NCBI GenBank assembly: GCA_016787895.1
Contig: JAEUTN010000025.1
Span: 1-58,249, forward strand
Length of the DNA stretch: 58,249 nt
Direction: 5' to 3'
From: Bacteroidia bacterium
GTDB lineage: Bacteria; Bacteroidota; Bacteroidia; B-17B0; Aurantibacillaceae
Below the pieces are notes generated by a model. It saw nothing but the letters and a program-made list of their open reading frames with translations, was not told where the DNA came from and did no database searches. Position numbers and translations under genes: made by a program. Positions 1-8,935 of the stretch are shown in pieces (the stretch's first letter is position 1; every line of letters begins with the position of its first letter).

Positions 1-1449
1 AAACTGTCCTTGGGCGCAATCCAATACTTTTATAATAAGTGTATCGCTGTTGCTGCAGTTGTTGTTATCGCTGACCGTATAGTAAACACTTGTGCTGCCG
101 GGTTTGTTAGGTTTAAATAACGGTCCACTGATGCCTTCTCCACTATAAAAGCCATTTGTGGGTGAGGCGCTTAAAGTGATTGCACCACGGCTCACACAAA
201 GTAAGGAGTCTTTTTTATTGATCTCAGGCTTCAATGGCAATGGGTAAACCCACAGGTTTTGAAATGCACTGCTGTTGCTGCAAGATTTATCATCTGTGTA
301 GTGGTATTGAAACTGAAAAAGCCCAGGCTGAGTGGCTCTAAACAAATCATCCTCCAATGTATGGGCCGGACCTATTACCGAAAAGCTTCCCCCCGATGGG
401 GAACCTTGTAACTGCAAAGTGGCATTATTCACACAAAATTTATTTTGGCTAAGATTAAAACTCAGCGTTGGTTTTGGCTTAACCGTTAAACTTACTTTGG
501 CCTGTGTACTACAGCCCCTTACCGTTTTGGTTAAAGTATAAGTTATGTTGCTGTTAGGGGCAGCAATGGGGTTGGGGCAATTGGTACAGCTTAGCCCTGT
601 GGAAGGCAACCAGTTATAAACAGCTGTGGTGGTATCGTTGTTTAAACCTATACCCACGCTTTGCCCCAGGCACAGGCTCGTATCGGGTAAAGTGGCCGCG
701 GACGGTATTTCGTAGAGGAAAACGTCGTCAATTAGGACATAGGCGTAATTTGTATCTAAATAAAATGATCCTGGAATATTTACGGATAATGTTAAGGGAG
801 ATTTTGGTATCCATTTAGTTCTATCCTTCATATAAAAATTACCGTAAACCACATATTTCTCCCCTCCTTTTGCTTTAAAAACACCACTTAGTAAGGTCCA
901 ATTTAGAGTATCGGTATAAAATTGATTGCTATCCAATTCGATTTGAGGTTTTAGGGCACCATTGAATTGTGTTTCAAGTGTTGATGTTGATGTCGGCAAG
1001 TTCTCAGATAAATAAATACCTAGACGATTTGCAAAGCGTTTGCTGTAATTGCCATTAACAAAATACAAACCACCTAAATAACAAGTATTGCTTTTTAATG
1101 ACTGTTCAAGGGTTGTTCTAAAATGTTCACTATATAAAAAAGTGGAATCATCCGGATGGTTAATATTCGTTATAATCCCCATGTAAGCATTTCCTGATCT
1201 AGCCAACTGATAACCAGCAGAGTTCAGCGGGCTGCCCCAAAATGAACCAGGTGGTGGAGCCCAAATGGAACTATAGTGATCAGGCGTTCCTGTTGGAATC
1301 CATGCCCAATTAATTTGAGAGTTAGGATCAGGATAAGGTTCTTCAAAACTCGGTTTAAAAATCAGGTTTGTTTGAGCAAATCCATAGAATTGAACAAAAT
1401 AAAAGGCAACTATAATTAATCTTTTCAAGTGTAAAATAGAAATTACCAT
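1..1449 (-). CDS. Secreted T9SS-type multidomain surface protein (partial, C-terminus off left edge)
   Basis: The frame is open from an ATG at 1449 to base 1 (483 codons, no stop), so the C-terminus is missing. Translation gives a signal peptide (KRLIIVAFYFV..GFAQ). A lectin-like domain follows, beginning NLIFKPSFEEPYPDPNSQ and ending near LIDDVFLYE. Then come Ig-like modules (W.PSTGLSCTNCPNP..., SGGSFS, TNGFYSGEGISGP) typical of large Bacteroidota proteins that end in a T9SS or gliding-motility C-terminal domain. That C-terminal domain would lie outside the window. It is 37 bp downstream of the 1407-residue gene on the same strand and may be co-transcribed. The start is uncertain. The ATG at 1449 lies inside a hairpin arm, whereas a TTG at 1428 would give the more usual signal peptide MKRLIIVAF. 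Role inferred: an exported surface or adhesive protein with no identifiable catalytic site. Confidence 0.75.
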   Translation of the reverse strand, partial: MVISILHLKRLIIVAFYFVQFYGFAQTNLIFKPSFEEPYPDPNSQINWAWIPTGTPDHYSSIWAPPPGSFWGSPLNSAGYQLARSGNAYMGIITNINHPDDSTFLYSEHFRTTLEQSLKSNTCYLGGLYFVNGNYSKRFANRLGIYLSENLPTSTSTLETQFNGALKPQIELDSNQFYTDTLNWTLLSGVFKAKGGEKYVVYGNFYMKDRTKWIPKSPLTLSVNIPGSFYLDTNYAYVLIDDVFLYEIPSAATLPDTSLCLGQSVGIGLNNDTTTAVYNWLPSTGLSCTNCPNPIAAPNSNITYTLTKTVRGCSTQAKVSLTVKPKPTLSFNLSQNKFCVNNATLQLQGSPSGGSFSVIGPAHTLEDDLFRATQPGLFQFQYHYTDDKSCSNSSAFQNLWVYPLPLKPEINKKDSLLCVSRGAITLSASPTNGFYSGEGISGPLFKPNKPGSTSVYYTVSDNNNCSNSDTLIIKVLDCAQGQF

Positions 1450-1477
1450 ACCTTGCTCAATTAGCAAAGTATGGTAA
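1443..1477 (-). terminator. Strong intergenic hairpin between two surface-protein genes
   Basis: Arms 1443-1456 and 1464-1477 pair over 14 bp around a 7-nt loop. The only non-Watson-Crick position is a G-U wobble in minus-strand RNA (it would be a C-A mismatch in plus-strand RNA), so the structure suits a minus transcript. It lies just after the stop of the 1407-residue gene and is followed by a T-rich but interrupted stretch. It could be an intrinsic terminator or attenuator, or a structure that hides the ATG at 1449. Confidence 0.5.
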
Positions 1478-1486
1478 AGTTACAAT

Positions 1487-4400
1487 TTAACGGTTTAAAA
1501 TCAATTTGCCAACTTTCAGGAGTTTCCCATCTTTACTTATTCTGTAAAGGTAAGCCCCATTCTCTAACACCATCATTTCAATTCGGTTTGTTGTATTAAG
1601 GTTCTCCTGTATATGTTTACGACCACTTAAATCATAAACTTCGATAACGGTGCCTTCAATTTTTGGCATGTCCACTACAATGTAATCCTGAGCAGGATTT
1701 GGGTAAACAGTAATCAATGATTCACGTTGAATTGTTGATAGTATTTCATTTTCGTTGTTCAGTTCTGAGTTCCATTTCCTTTCACCGAAACTATATTCCA
1801 CCCCTTGTAGTTCGCATTCGTTGGTGTATAGTTCTCCTGTATAAGGCCAAAGCATTTTACGGGCTTGTAAGACTGCCATGCCGCCATAAGCCGGGCAGAT
1901 TTCCGCAATGGTCTCTAGGCGTTCAATATCCTCGTCACTCAATTCACCGTCACCTACAATCTGGCCAATATAAATACAATCCACTTCTCTTTGTAATTCA
2001 TCCTGCTCATCGTTAAGGGGTGCTTCTACTAATAAGTTGACCGCTTCGTTATAGTTGCTGATAAATTCACTGGTGCTGGTGGAAGCGTAAACCGATCTTA
2101 CTTTGTCTTCAATTGCAAAGTATTTGCCTATGGAAAGAGTGCTTTCCAGCTCCATAAAATCTTCAATAGCAGAGCCCCCCTCCACTTCTACCTCTTCAAG
2201 TAAAATATTTCTATACAATACGCGGCGTGTTAGTTTGATGAGGTTGCTTTCATTTTCTTCAAACTCAATTTCATCATTAGCGATGTCATTTGCATACTGA
2301 ATAGTAAACGGTCGATTGTGGGCGTCGCAAACGGAAGTGAATGTTGAATTATTGGTACCAAACAAATTATTTGAAGTAGGAGCTGGCGCTTGAGAAGCTC
2401 CTGCCATGTTACTTGGTATTTCATATGGCGAATAACTTCTTGTATGGAATTTTGCAGGCGAATTTTGAATATTTGGCCCCGCTGTTTGATTACTAAACAT
2501 ACTTGAATAGGTGTATAGGGTATTGTTATGCCATTCATTGTCTGAAGCAAACTGCACTGTGCTGGTGCCTGAAGTATAGAATTGGTCGCCAATTTCCCCA
2601 TAATTATCCAACCAAAAACCGAAGCGTGCATTGCCTGTGTAATTGCCCCTGAAGCCATCACCTGCAGCAGTATAACAAATGCCCTGGGCTTTCATGCTTA
2701 TTGGAAATTCCTGTATGTTATTGCAACGCACAGATGATAAGGACGAATAATCAATTAAAATACCATGTTGATGAGCGGCCCAATCGTTGGCGTGCCCGCT
2801 ATTACTGCTGGTACTGCTAATGATATTATCCCAAATATCAGTGGACTGGCAGGCACTGGCACAAATGCCTTGTTGAAAATTATACACACCGGCAAAATCT
2901 GGTCGAATGGTAATGGTATTGTTGTGCGCTAAACTACCAATGGTTTGGCCGAAATAAACACCATTATAATGGCCGGAAATAGCGTTTTCCGTTACAGTGT
3001 ATTGAGCATTTACAAAGGGTGAAAACTCAGAGCATCGAACCCCATAATTGCTTGCAAAGGTGCCAAGTGCGGATGAGTTTGAAATAAAGTTTTCCTCAAT
3101 TAATGCATCTATGTCATAATTATTAAGCATTGCAATTGCCGTGGCCGGATGACCGCTAAAATAACCGTTCCCATAAAAAGCGTTTTTCTTAATTTGCACC
3201 GATTCACCCATCCAATTGTTAACCACATGAACACCGTAGCTGTGGCTTGTAAACTCATTTTGATCTACAATTAATCGGGCAGGTGCTTCATCAAGAATGC
3301 CATAATTATTCTCTTTAAATAAACATACTTTCCCTCCTGTGCCACCTACATAAATGTCATTGGTATGATTTGTATAATCTAAAATGCCATCAGGGGGATA
3401 ACCAATGTATATTCCACCCATGGCTGTCCAATTGTAACGAGCCATAGATACTGGGTTTCCATATTGAAAATTGCATCGTGTTATTTGTGCGTGGCTGCCC
3501 ATTGATTTTATACCCCACTCCAGTTTATCAAATAAAATTCTGTCAATTGGCAGGCGTTTATCCAATCCGGAGACAGTGTTTGTTAATCTTGTATCTAACA
3601 ATTCTATGCCTACTGAAGAATATTTGGTGTTGTAGGGTGTTGCTAAATACGTTTTGCTATAACCGCCAATGGTGGTGCTTGAGGTATAAGAAGCTGTTAG
3701 AGGAAAGACAACTGGAACCGGTGCCGCGGTGATAATTCCATATTCAACATTAAAGGCGTTCGTTGTTGATGGATCTTTTAAAGTGATTCCTTTATAATTT
3801 TTAAAGAAAATAAAATCGCGCAGGTTGATATCATTAGCCCCTAAAGTATCTATAATTACTCTTTGTGCATCAGCAACATACACCTCATCAAAACGTATAT
3901 TACTATTACCCATCAGATAAATTCCGTCCCACATGTAATCGCAGCCGTGTATATAGCTATCTGTTACAAGTAAAGTACCTGTTCCGCTTACTTCAATTCT
4001 TGCATTCGGAGCCATATAGACACTGGCATTACCAAAATGAAGTTGAGAGCTTGAGCCCACCACAATGGTGCCTGTTACCACAATGTTTCCTGAATGTGTG
4101 GTGATAGGGGGTCCAACATAATCATTTAATACATACCCTTCTGATGGTATAGGGCAGCAAGGGTAAACTGAGTAGGTAACTGTTGTTGTGCAGCCATTCG
4201 CAGTTACAACAGTAGCGGTAACCACATTTGTGGTGGCTGTATTGGCGAAAGTAATATTTACAGCTGTGCTGTAAGCCGTGCTTGATATTGTTGCATTGGT
4301 TGCAGCCCAGGTTATGGAGGTGATTGATTGGTTGGCTGTTACCGAATATTGACCGGTGGTGACTGTGCCACAGAGTGAAGCAGGCCCCGTTATTTGGGCG

Positions 4401-5710
4401 CTGGCCGCGCCTGAAATTAATACAGTTTGGCTAATTACACTTGTGTTTGTACCATTGTTAACTGTTAATTGAACAGTATACACCACTGGCACAGAAGAGG
4501 TAGGAAATGCATGTGTAATGTTAGAACCATATGTTGGAATGTTACCTGTGTTATCTCCAAAATTCCATGTATACATGGGGTTCGAGCCTCCACAAATTGG
4601 TGAGGCTGTAAAATACGCTTCATTGCTACAATTGTTTGTGAAAGTAAATGCGGCACTAAAGCTCTGAACGTTTATGGTATGCGAGTACACTTGGCGGCAA
4701 TCATTATCAGGGTCTATGTTAAAATCGAATCCAGTTGCATAAGTAAATGTATATGCTCCTGAACTGGTATACGTGTTGCAAAGAGAACAGGAATAACTAT
4801 TGTTTGGTTGAGGGTAACAATTGCTTGTACCCATAGTTAAATAAGTTTGATCATAAGGTGTTGTAAAAGTTACGCAAACCGGTTGACCAACACAGGCTGG
4901 ATTTGGAGAAAGTGTTGGTGTTCCGGGATTACATACAGGAATTACAACCAATTCTCCACATGAAGGATCATAGTTGTTAGGGTGAAATTGAGATATGGTG
5001 TAAGGGACTCCATAGCCATAATTAAAAGGAATGCTGATAGGCGTGTTGGGTACAGTTGAGGAGTTCACAGAATACGGAGCATTGGTTCCACTAGGGATAA
5101 CCCACACCGTGAATGGGTTAAGGTTTATGTTCCCGCTTGATACAGTTTGAACATTTAAAGTTGAACTGCAACACATTACAAGGGTACATTGTGAACCAGC
5201 AGTTGGTGGCCCTGGTGAAAGATTTGTGCAGTAGTTTTGAGGAATAGTATTCCCGTTTATCCAGTAAACCAAGCCACAACCCAAATAATTAAGTATACCT
5301 CTAAAATTGCTTATAGAGTCTGAAGTAGAAAATCTTGTTAGTTTCAAATAATATATATTTTCCGGCAAAAGTTCTGTTTCCTCAAAATATAGAATGCTGT
5401 CAGATGAACCTGAAAGTTCATCTGTTGCTATTAGCGATAGAGTTGCGCAGTTTCCAGAGTACAAATCCATCCTGTTTATTTTTAATGAACTTCTATTTTC
5501 ATCATTAATTATTTTGAAGCCATGACCATATGTTATAGCTTCAAATTTAAACCAAGCTACAGAAGTATCCTGTGATAAATTGGTGTGTGTACCTACACCT
5601 AATTCAACGGCGCTTGTGCATTGTTTTGCGGCTGATTGAGCTAATAATACGTTTGTACAACTGAGTAGTGTAATGCATGCAAACAAACTTGCTTTAAATA
5701 CTTTTTTCAT
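1487..5710 (-). CDS. Secreted beta-helix / PKD-like protein with T9SS type A sorting domain
   Basis: A 1407-residue exported protein. It has an N-terminal signal peptide (MKKVFKASLFACITLLSCTN...AQS). About 130 residues of beta-rich sequence follow, then cysteine-rich segments. A PKD-like domain has the pattern Y.WNFGDNTG (around residue 380) and a second PKD/Ig-like module carries TSITWAATNATIS. The long central part (about 560-1150) is rich in N/G, with repeated short strands such as NNYGILDEAPARLIVDQNEF, consistent with a right-handed parallel beta-helix of the NosD/pectate-lyase type. The C-terminus (ITVYPNPAQDYIVVDMP ... LSGRK ... NGAYLYRI ... GKLIL) is a T9SS type A sorting domain, implying secretion through the Por machinery and surface attachment or release. 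I see no catalytic triad and the substrate is unknown. The start is well placed before the signal peptide. The partial surface-protein gene follows 37 bp downstream. Confidence 0.85.
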   Translation of the reverse strand: MKKVFKASLFACITLLSCTNVLLAQSAAKQCTSAVELGVGTHTNLSQDTSVAWFKFEAITYGHGFKIINDENRSSLKINRMDLYSGNCATLSLIATDELSGSSDSILYFEETELLPENIYYLKLTRFSTSDSISNFRGILNYLGCGLVYWINGNTIPQNYCTNLSPGPPTAGSQCTLVMCCSSTLNVQTVSSGNINLNPFTVWVIPSGTNAPYSVNSSTVPNTPISIPFNYGYGVPYTISQFHPNNYDPSCGELVVIPVCNPGTPTLSPNPACVGQPVCVTFTTPYDQTYLTMGTSNCYPQPNNSYSCSLCNTYTSSGAYTFTYATGFDFNIDPDNDCRQVYSHTINVQSFSAAFTFTNNCSNEAYFTASPICGGSNPMYTWNFGDNTGNIPTYGSNITHAFPTSSVPVVYTVQLTVNNGTNTSVISQTVLISGAASAQITGPASLCGTVTTGQYSVTANQSITSITWAATNATISSTAYSTAVNITFANTATTNVVTATVVTANGCTTTVTYSVYPCCPIPSEGYVLNDYVGPPITTHSGNIVVTGTIVVGSSSQLHFGNASVYMAPNARIEVSGTGTLLVTDSYIHGCDYMWDGIYLMGNSNIRFDEVYVADAQRVIIDTLGANDINLRDFIFFKNYKGITLKDPSTTNAFNVEYGIITAAPVPVVFPLTASYTSSTTIGGYSKTYLATPYNTKYSSVGIELLDTRLTNTVSGLDKRLPIDRILFDKLEWGIKSMGSHAQITRCNFQYGNPVSMARYNWTAMGGIYIGYPPDGILDYTNHTNDIYVGGTGGKVCLFKENNYGILDEAPARLIVDQNEFTSHSYGVHVVNNWMGESVQIKKNAFYGNGYFSGHPATAIAMLNNYDIDALIEENFISNSSALGTFASNYGVRCSEFSPFVNAQYTVTENAISGHYNGVYFGQTIGSLAHNNTITIRPDFAGVYNFQQGICASACQSTDIWDNIISSTSSNSGHANDWAAHQHGILIDYSSLSSVRCNNIQEFPISMKAQGICYTAAGDGFRGNYTGNARFGFWLDNYGEIGDQFYTSGTSTVQFASDNEWHNNTLYTYSSMFSNQTAGPNIQNSPAKFHTRSYSPYEIPSNMAGASQAPAPTSNNLFGTNNSTFTSVCDAHNRPFTIQYANDIANDEIEFEENESNLIKLTRRVLYRNILLEEVEVEGGSAIEDFMELESTLSIGKYFAIEDKVRSVYASTSTSEFISNYNEAVNLLVEAPLNDEQDELQREVDCIYIGQIVGDGELSDEDIERLETIAEICPAYGGMAVLQARKMLWPYTGELYTNECELQGVEYSFGERKWNSELNNENEILSTIQRESLITVYPNPAQDYIVVDMPKIEGTVIEVYDLSGRKHIQENLNTTNRIEMMVLENGAYLYRISKDGKLLKVGKLILNR

Positions 5711-5836
5711 TTTAAGTTTTTTTGTAAGGTAACATCTAAGTGCCTATGGTTTTTTATTTCTAAGGTTTGTACTTTGTAAATTTGTCTTTTAAGTTTTTAT
5801 CAGCTTTCTGCAATGAATCTTTATTGTTTTATGTTA

Positions 5837-6139
5837 TTACGAGCAAGACCAATTGGTTTGGTCTGATTTTTCGGCATTGTTTTTCCAATGCAGGGGCTGT
5901 AGATTTGAAATATCATCACTGCCTCCCTTGCTCACAGGGAGGATATGGTCAATTTCCCAGCCGTTGATTGAATCTCGGTTGCCGTGCTCAGAATACTGCA
6001 TCACCTTATTGCATTTGTCAGCACGATAATATTCTGAATTAACCGATGGAAGGATGGTTCCCTTGTTCCAGACTTCGCGTTTTTTTGTTTCAGTCCATGG
6101 CCAGCCATTGGTATCGGTATTATGTTTTCTTATTATCAT
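5837..6139 (-). CDS. Small HNH endonuclease-fold protein
   Basis: A short protein (about 100 residues from the ATG at 6139; a GTG at 6172 would add 11 residues). It contains an HNH-nuclease signature: INGWEIDHILPVSKGGSDD followed by ISNLQPLHWKNNAEKSD. That is the D-H pair, the GG turn, the central N and the final N-x-x-K of the beta-beta-alpha metal fold. The N-terminal part (NGWPWTETKKREVWNKG) resembles the substrate-binding lead-in of small Bacteroidota HNH proteins. Family knowledge: these cut DNA with a divalent metal and occur free-standing, in restriction systems or in mobile elements. Here it stands alone between the surface-protein gene and the sensor operon, with no methylase partner. 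A near-palindrome like the operator sites at 8900-8935 lies upstream (6212-6226). Confidence 0.7.
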   Translation of the reverse strand: MIIRKHNTDTNGWPWTETKKREVWNKGTILPSVNSEYYRADKCNKVMQYSEHGNRDSINGWEIDHILPVSKGGSDDISNLQPLHWKNNAEKSDQTNWSCS

Positions 6140-6211
6140 GTATGAGGAATTAATGATTACAATAGTAAACACTAAGCTTTGAAAAGAAAATAGTGGATTC
6201 GTGACAAAACA

Positions 6212-6226
6212 TGTCGGAATACGAAA
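6212..6226. promoter_or_regulatory. Imperfect TGTCG-N5-CGAaA palindrome upstream of the HNH gene
   Basis: TGTCG at 6212-6216, a 5-base spacer, then CGAAA. This differs at two positions from the perfect palindrome at 8921-8935. It lies between the response-regulator stop and the HNH start, so it could be a weak third site for the same regulator. Inference only. Confidence 0.25.
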
Positions 6227-6275
6227 TGTATCGAAAGGTTTTTTTAAACTTGAAATTGAGTTAGCGAAAAGCGGT

Positions 6276-6932
6276 TCAAGTCAAATCGAAATAATTATTT
6301 TTCAAGGCAAATAACAGTAAGCCGGCTGATGTTTTGGCTCGGGTTTTCTCATAAAGATGGGTCTTATATCTCTCTATGGTTCGGTCGGTAACATGCATAT
6401 CTGAAGCAATTTCTTTGGTTAGCTTGTCTTTGCAGATAAGTATGAGAGTTTGTATTTCTTTTTCCGTTAAATGGATTGACTTGAAAGTAGGGTTTATTGT
6501 TTTGGCCGCTATTAATTCTTTTACAATACCGAGGTTTATCTTTTTATCGAAAAAATAGCCAAGATTGTTTACTTCATGTATTGCGTTAATTAAGGTAATG
6601 AAGTCGGTGTTTTTGGGTAAAAAGCCTCTTACTCCTTTGGAAGTCAGGTCTTTTATAGAAGTTGTTTCCAAATGCATACTTACTATAATTATTTTACATT
6701 CTATTTTGTTCTCCTGAATGTAGTCTAAGGTAGCCCATCCATCCATTTCAGGCATCTGGAGATCAAGTAGTATGACATCGGGTTTATATTTTTCAATAAT
6801 GTCAATCAAACCCTTGCCGTTTTCTGCTGTTCCAACAACTTTAAATCGCTTGTCAGTTTCCAAGGCTCTGGCATAGGTTTGGCAAACAAGGGTGTGGTCA
6901 TCGGCAATGGCTATTTTAATTTTATCATTCAT
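6276..6932 (-). CDS. LuxR/NarL-family response regulator
   Basis: A 218-residue two-component output protein from the ATG at 6932. It has an N-terminal receiver domain: IAIADDH with the acidic pair, phospho-acceptor Asp about residue 57 in VILLDLQMPEMDG, and conserved Lys about 107 in GFLPKNTD. A C-terminal LuxR-type helix-turn-helix follows (LTEKEIQTLILICKDKLTKEIA...TDRTIERYKTHLYEKT). The frame extends upstream to 6977, but 6932 fits better: the kinase stop TAA ends one base before this ATG, a classic coupled arrangement, and the receiver then starts directly. It is the last gene of the four-gene operon and is presumably phosphorylated by the neighbouring kinase. The palindromic sites at 8900-8935 upstream of the operon are candidate targets for autoregulation. 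Confidence 0.92.
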   Translation of the reverse strand: MNDKIKIAIADDHTLVCQTYARALETDKRFKVVGTAENGKGLIDIIEKYKPDVILLDLQMPEMDGWATLDYIQENKIECKIIIVSMHLETTSIKDLTSKGVRGFLPKNTDFITLINAIHEVNNLGYFFDKKINLGIVKELIAAKTINPTFKSIHLTEKEIQTLILICKDKLTKEIASDMHVTDRTIERYKTHLYEKTRAKTSAGLLLFALKNNYFDLT

Positions 6933-6933
6933 T

Positions 6934-7734
6934 TTATGAAGGTATAGAAACTTTGATTTTTGAAAAGCCATTTTCATTGGAATATGAAATACGGCCTCCC
7001 ATCAGTTCTGTTCGGTTTAAAATACTGCTTAACCCGATACCATTTCCTTCCATAATCTTGTTTGTAGCGTCTGAATCTGTAAAGGGTATCCCATCATGTT
7101 CAAAATCCAGCATAAATAGATTAGAATTGATGCTGGGAGTAATTTTTAGATTTTGCGTTGCAGAGTGTTTGATAATGTTGTTCATGATCTCCATATATAC
7201 TCTTAATATGTTTAATTTCTCTTCGTTTCTGAATGGCAGTTGAGATTCATCAATTGAACTAAAATAGGTGCAATTTATTCTACCGGACTCATTTATGCGT
7301 TGCACCGATTGCTTAATACGTTCGATAAGGCCATATCTTTTTAGAGTCAGAGGATAAAGATCATGGCAAATGTCTCGAATTGATTGAATCGTAGTTTCTA
7401 ATGCACCAACTTCCTCTGCAAGTGGTTGTATATTGCATTTGGTATTTTGTAACTCGTGTATGTACCTTGTGAGGTTAAATTGAACTACTGATAGATCAGC
7501 ACCAACGCTATCATGAAGGTTCTGGGCAATTCTTTTACGTTCTGTCTCCTGGGTATTTAGTATAGCTTTAATGGTTTCAAGTTCCTTTTCATTCTTGATG
7601 AGTTGGAGTTGATTTTGTTGTACAAGATATTTTCTACGGTGATTCAAAACGAGTAGGATGACAAGAACAAAAAGCAGTAGCATAATAACCGCTCCAAGTA
7701 AAACCGCCGAAATTATACCTTGATCTTTTTCCAT
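6934..7734 (-). CDS. NarL-type (HisKA_3) sensor histidine kinase
   Basis: A membrane kinase of 266 residues from the ATG at 7734 (MEKDQGIISAVLL...). It has one transmembrane helix at about residues 8-30, then a coiled coil. The HisKA_3 dimerisation/phosphoacceptor segment is ETERKRIAQNLHDSVGADLS, with His about 74. The HATPase_c domain has an N-box-like MNNIIKHS and the G-boxes DGIPF and GNGIGLSSI. No extracellular sensor domain is present, so sensing probably lies in the adjacent 215-residue membrane protein or inside the membrane. The frame extends to 7797 but would then overlap the previous gene by 85 bp. The ATG at 7734 leaves a 22-bp overlap and puts the membrane helix at the N-terminus. 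Translationally coupled to the response regulator downstream. Confidence 0.9.
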   Translation of the reverse strand: MEKDQGIISAVLLGAVIMLLLFVLVILLVLNHRRKYLVQQNQLQLIKNEKELETIKAILNTQETERKRIAQNLHDSVGADLSVVQFNLTRYIHELQNTKCNIQPLAEEVGALETTIQSIRDICHDLYPLTLKRYGLIERIKQSVQRINESGRINCTYFSSIDESQLPFRNEEKLNILRVYMEIMNNIIKHSATQNLKITPSINSNLFMLDFEHDGIPFTDSDATNKIMEGNGIGLSSILNRTELMGGRISYSNENGFSKIKVSIPS

Positions 7735-8360
7735 AGAATTATACTTACAGCAATAAGTAAATTGAACAATATATGGGCAGAATTGTGGATTATCCAAAGG
7801 TATTTCACAGGTTTACTTGCCGCAGGGTCAAGTATGTACCCGGAGAAAATAAATACAAACAAAACAACTGAAAAGTAGAGTAAAGTACTTGCTAAGAGCC
7901 AGAAAAAGGGATACTGAAATAAATTTGGAGTTGATAGGTCGTTACTTAGTTCGAAAAGGTTAATAATTGAAAGTATGATAAGAATCATAGCCTCAAAACA
8001 ATTTACAAAATTATTTATCTGGCCTGGTTTCCCTGAATAAATGAATGAGAGTAAAAATCCAAGAGTAAAAGCTATACATATTGGGATAAAAGACTTGTGT
8101 TTTAAGCTATCATTCCGCATGGTTAGGATCAAACTGAAACAAACAAACTCAAAATAAGTAAATGCATTAATTACATAATGGTTTAAGGATTTGAATGCCC
8201 CGTAATAACAGAACAAATCGGTTAGTAGAGAAACAAAAAGATACGCTAAAAGTATCTTAAGTAGTTTGTTAAGTTTGCGCAGCCGGGCCAGATAGGTAAG
8301 TAAAGGTACAATAGTACTTAGCACAGAGCATCTTGTAAGTATACTAAGTGCTGAACTCAT
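7713..8360 (-). CDS. Polytopic membrane protein of the sensor operon
   Basis: A 215-residue hydrophobic protein with about six to seven predicted membrane spans (for example LLKILLAYLFVSLLTDLF, FEFVCFSLILTM, FIPICIAFTLGFLLSF, AMILIILSIINLF, FFWLLASTLLYFSVVLFVF, ILFNLLIAVSIILW). I recognise no family motif. It starts 5 bp after the 103-residue gene and overlaps the kinase start by 22 bp, so the four genes are almost certainly one transcript. Because the kinase has only one membrane helix and no periplasmic domain, this protein is a reasonable candidate for the sensing partner. That is inference from context. Confidence 0.75.
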   Translation of the reverse strand: MSSALSILTRCSVLSTIVPLLTYLARLRKLNKLLKILLAYLFVSLLTDLFCYYGAFKSLNHYVINAFTYFEFVCFSLILTMRNDSLKHKSFIPICIAFTLGFLLSFIYSGKPGQINNFVNCFEAMILIILSIINLFELSNDLSTPNLFQYPFFWLLASTLLYFSVVLFVFIFSGYILDPAASKPVKYLWIIHNSAHILFNLLIAVSIILWKKIKV

Positions 8361-8365
8361 TCACT

Positions 8366-8677
8366 TTATGAATTTAGTGGGCTATAATCATCGCAATTGT
8401 TAGGACATGGGGCTGACTTATCAAGGATAATACCATCATGAAGATCTTCTCCGTTCGCATTGATTCCAACCAATACCAGCTGTTTGGCCCCTGTATTATC
8501 AATAGCATGGTAAGCCCGAAAACCAACACAGCCTGTTTGAGCGAGTAGGCTTTCAATTTTGTTTTTACCAAAGGCGTGGGCTTTTATGCTGTTCGGATTT
8601 GCCGTCCTATAGTTTGTTGTCCAGGCAATGGCTTCTGTTTTAGTGATTTCTTCTGATTCGTAACCGGTGAATTCCAT
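8366..8677 (-). CDS. Conserved small soluble protein of unknown function
   Basis: A 103-residue protein without a signal peptide or membrane segment. It has recognisable blocks: EAIAWTTNYRTANPNSIKAH, then FGKNKIESLLAQTGCVGFR, then NTGAKQLVLVGINANGEDLHDG and a cysteine-containing tail APCPNNCDD. I recall similar small proteins in other Bacteroidota, often beside membrane or signalling genes, but no function. It is the first gene of the operon with the 215-residue membrane protein, histidine kinase and response regulator. The conserved Cys residues (one central, two near the C-terminus) could bind metal or be redox active; this is speculative. Confidence 0.75.
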   Translation of the reverse strand: MEFTGYESEEITKTEAIAWTTNYRTANPNSIKAHAFGKNKIESLLAQTGCVGFRAYHAIDNTGAKQLVLVGINANGEDLHDGIILDKSAPCPNNCDDYSPLNS

Positions 8678-8722
8678 AATTTTTAAGTTTAGTTGGTTGT
8701 TTTATTGGTTTGTTTTCTTCTG

Positions 8723-8753
8723 CAAAATATATAAATGAAAGTTAATTTAACAA
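8723..8753 (-). promoter_or_regulatory. Candidate promoter of the sensor operon
   Basis: Read on the minus strand: TTG (8751-8753), a 19-base spacer, then TATATTTTG (8723-8731). This is close to the Bacteroidota -33/-7 pattern and about 46 bp before the first start codon. Confidence 0.4.
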
Positions 8754-8899
8754 ATATCCTGTTAAGGCAATATTATACAGGAAGTAGAGCGTGTTATTAA
8801 CATTTTGAGATAAATCAACATACTGTTTAGATGAGTTGTTATTAGTTAACGACGAATAAGCTTTGCAGGATTTTTATGCGAGGATGAGTTTGAGGGAAA

Positions 8900-8935
8900 T
8901 GTCGAAAAAACGACATGAAATGTCGAAATACGACA
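8900..8935. promoter_or_regulatory. Two tandem TGTCG-N5/6-CGACA palindromes
   Basis: Perfect inverted half-sites TGTCG...CGACA occur at 8900-8915 (6-base spacer) and 8921-8935 (5-base spacer). The left half-sites are 21 bp apart, that is two helical turns. The pair lies about 220 bp upstream of an operon whose last gene is a LuxR-type regulator, a family that binds short palindromes. Proposed operator; binding is not shown by the sequence. Confidence 0.45.

Noticed and set aside
5767..5967. 66-residue plus-strand frame
   Set aside because: Antisense to the HNH gene, whose protein shows a clear nuclease motif.
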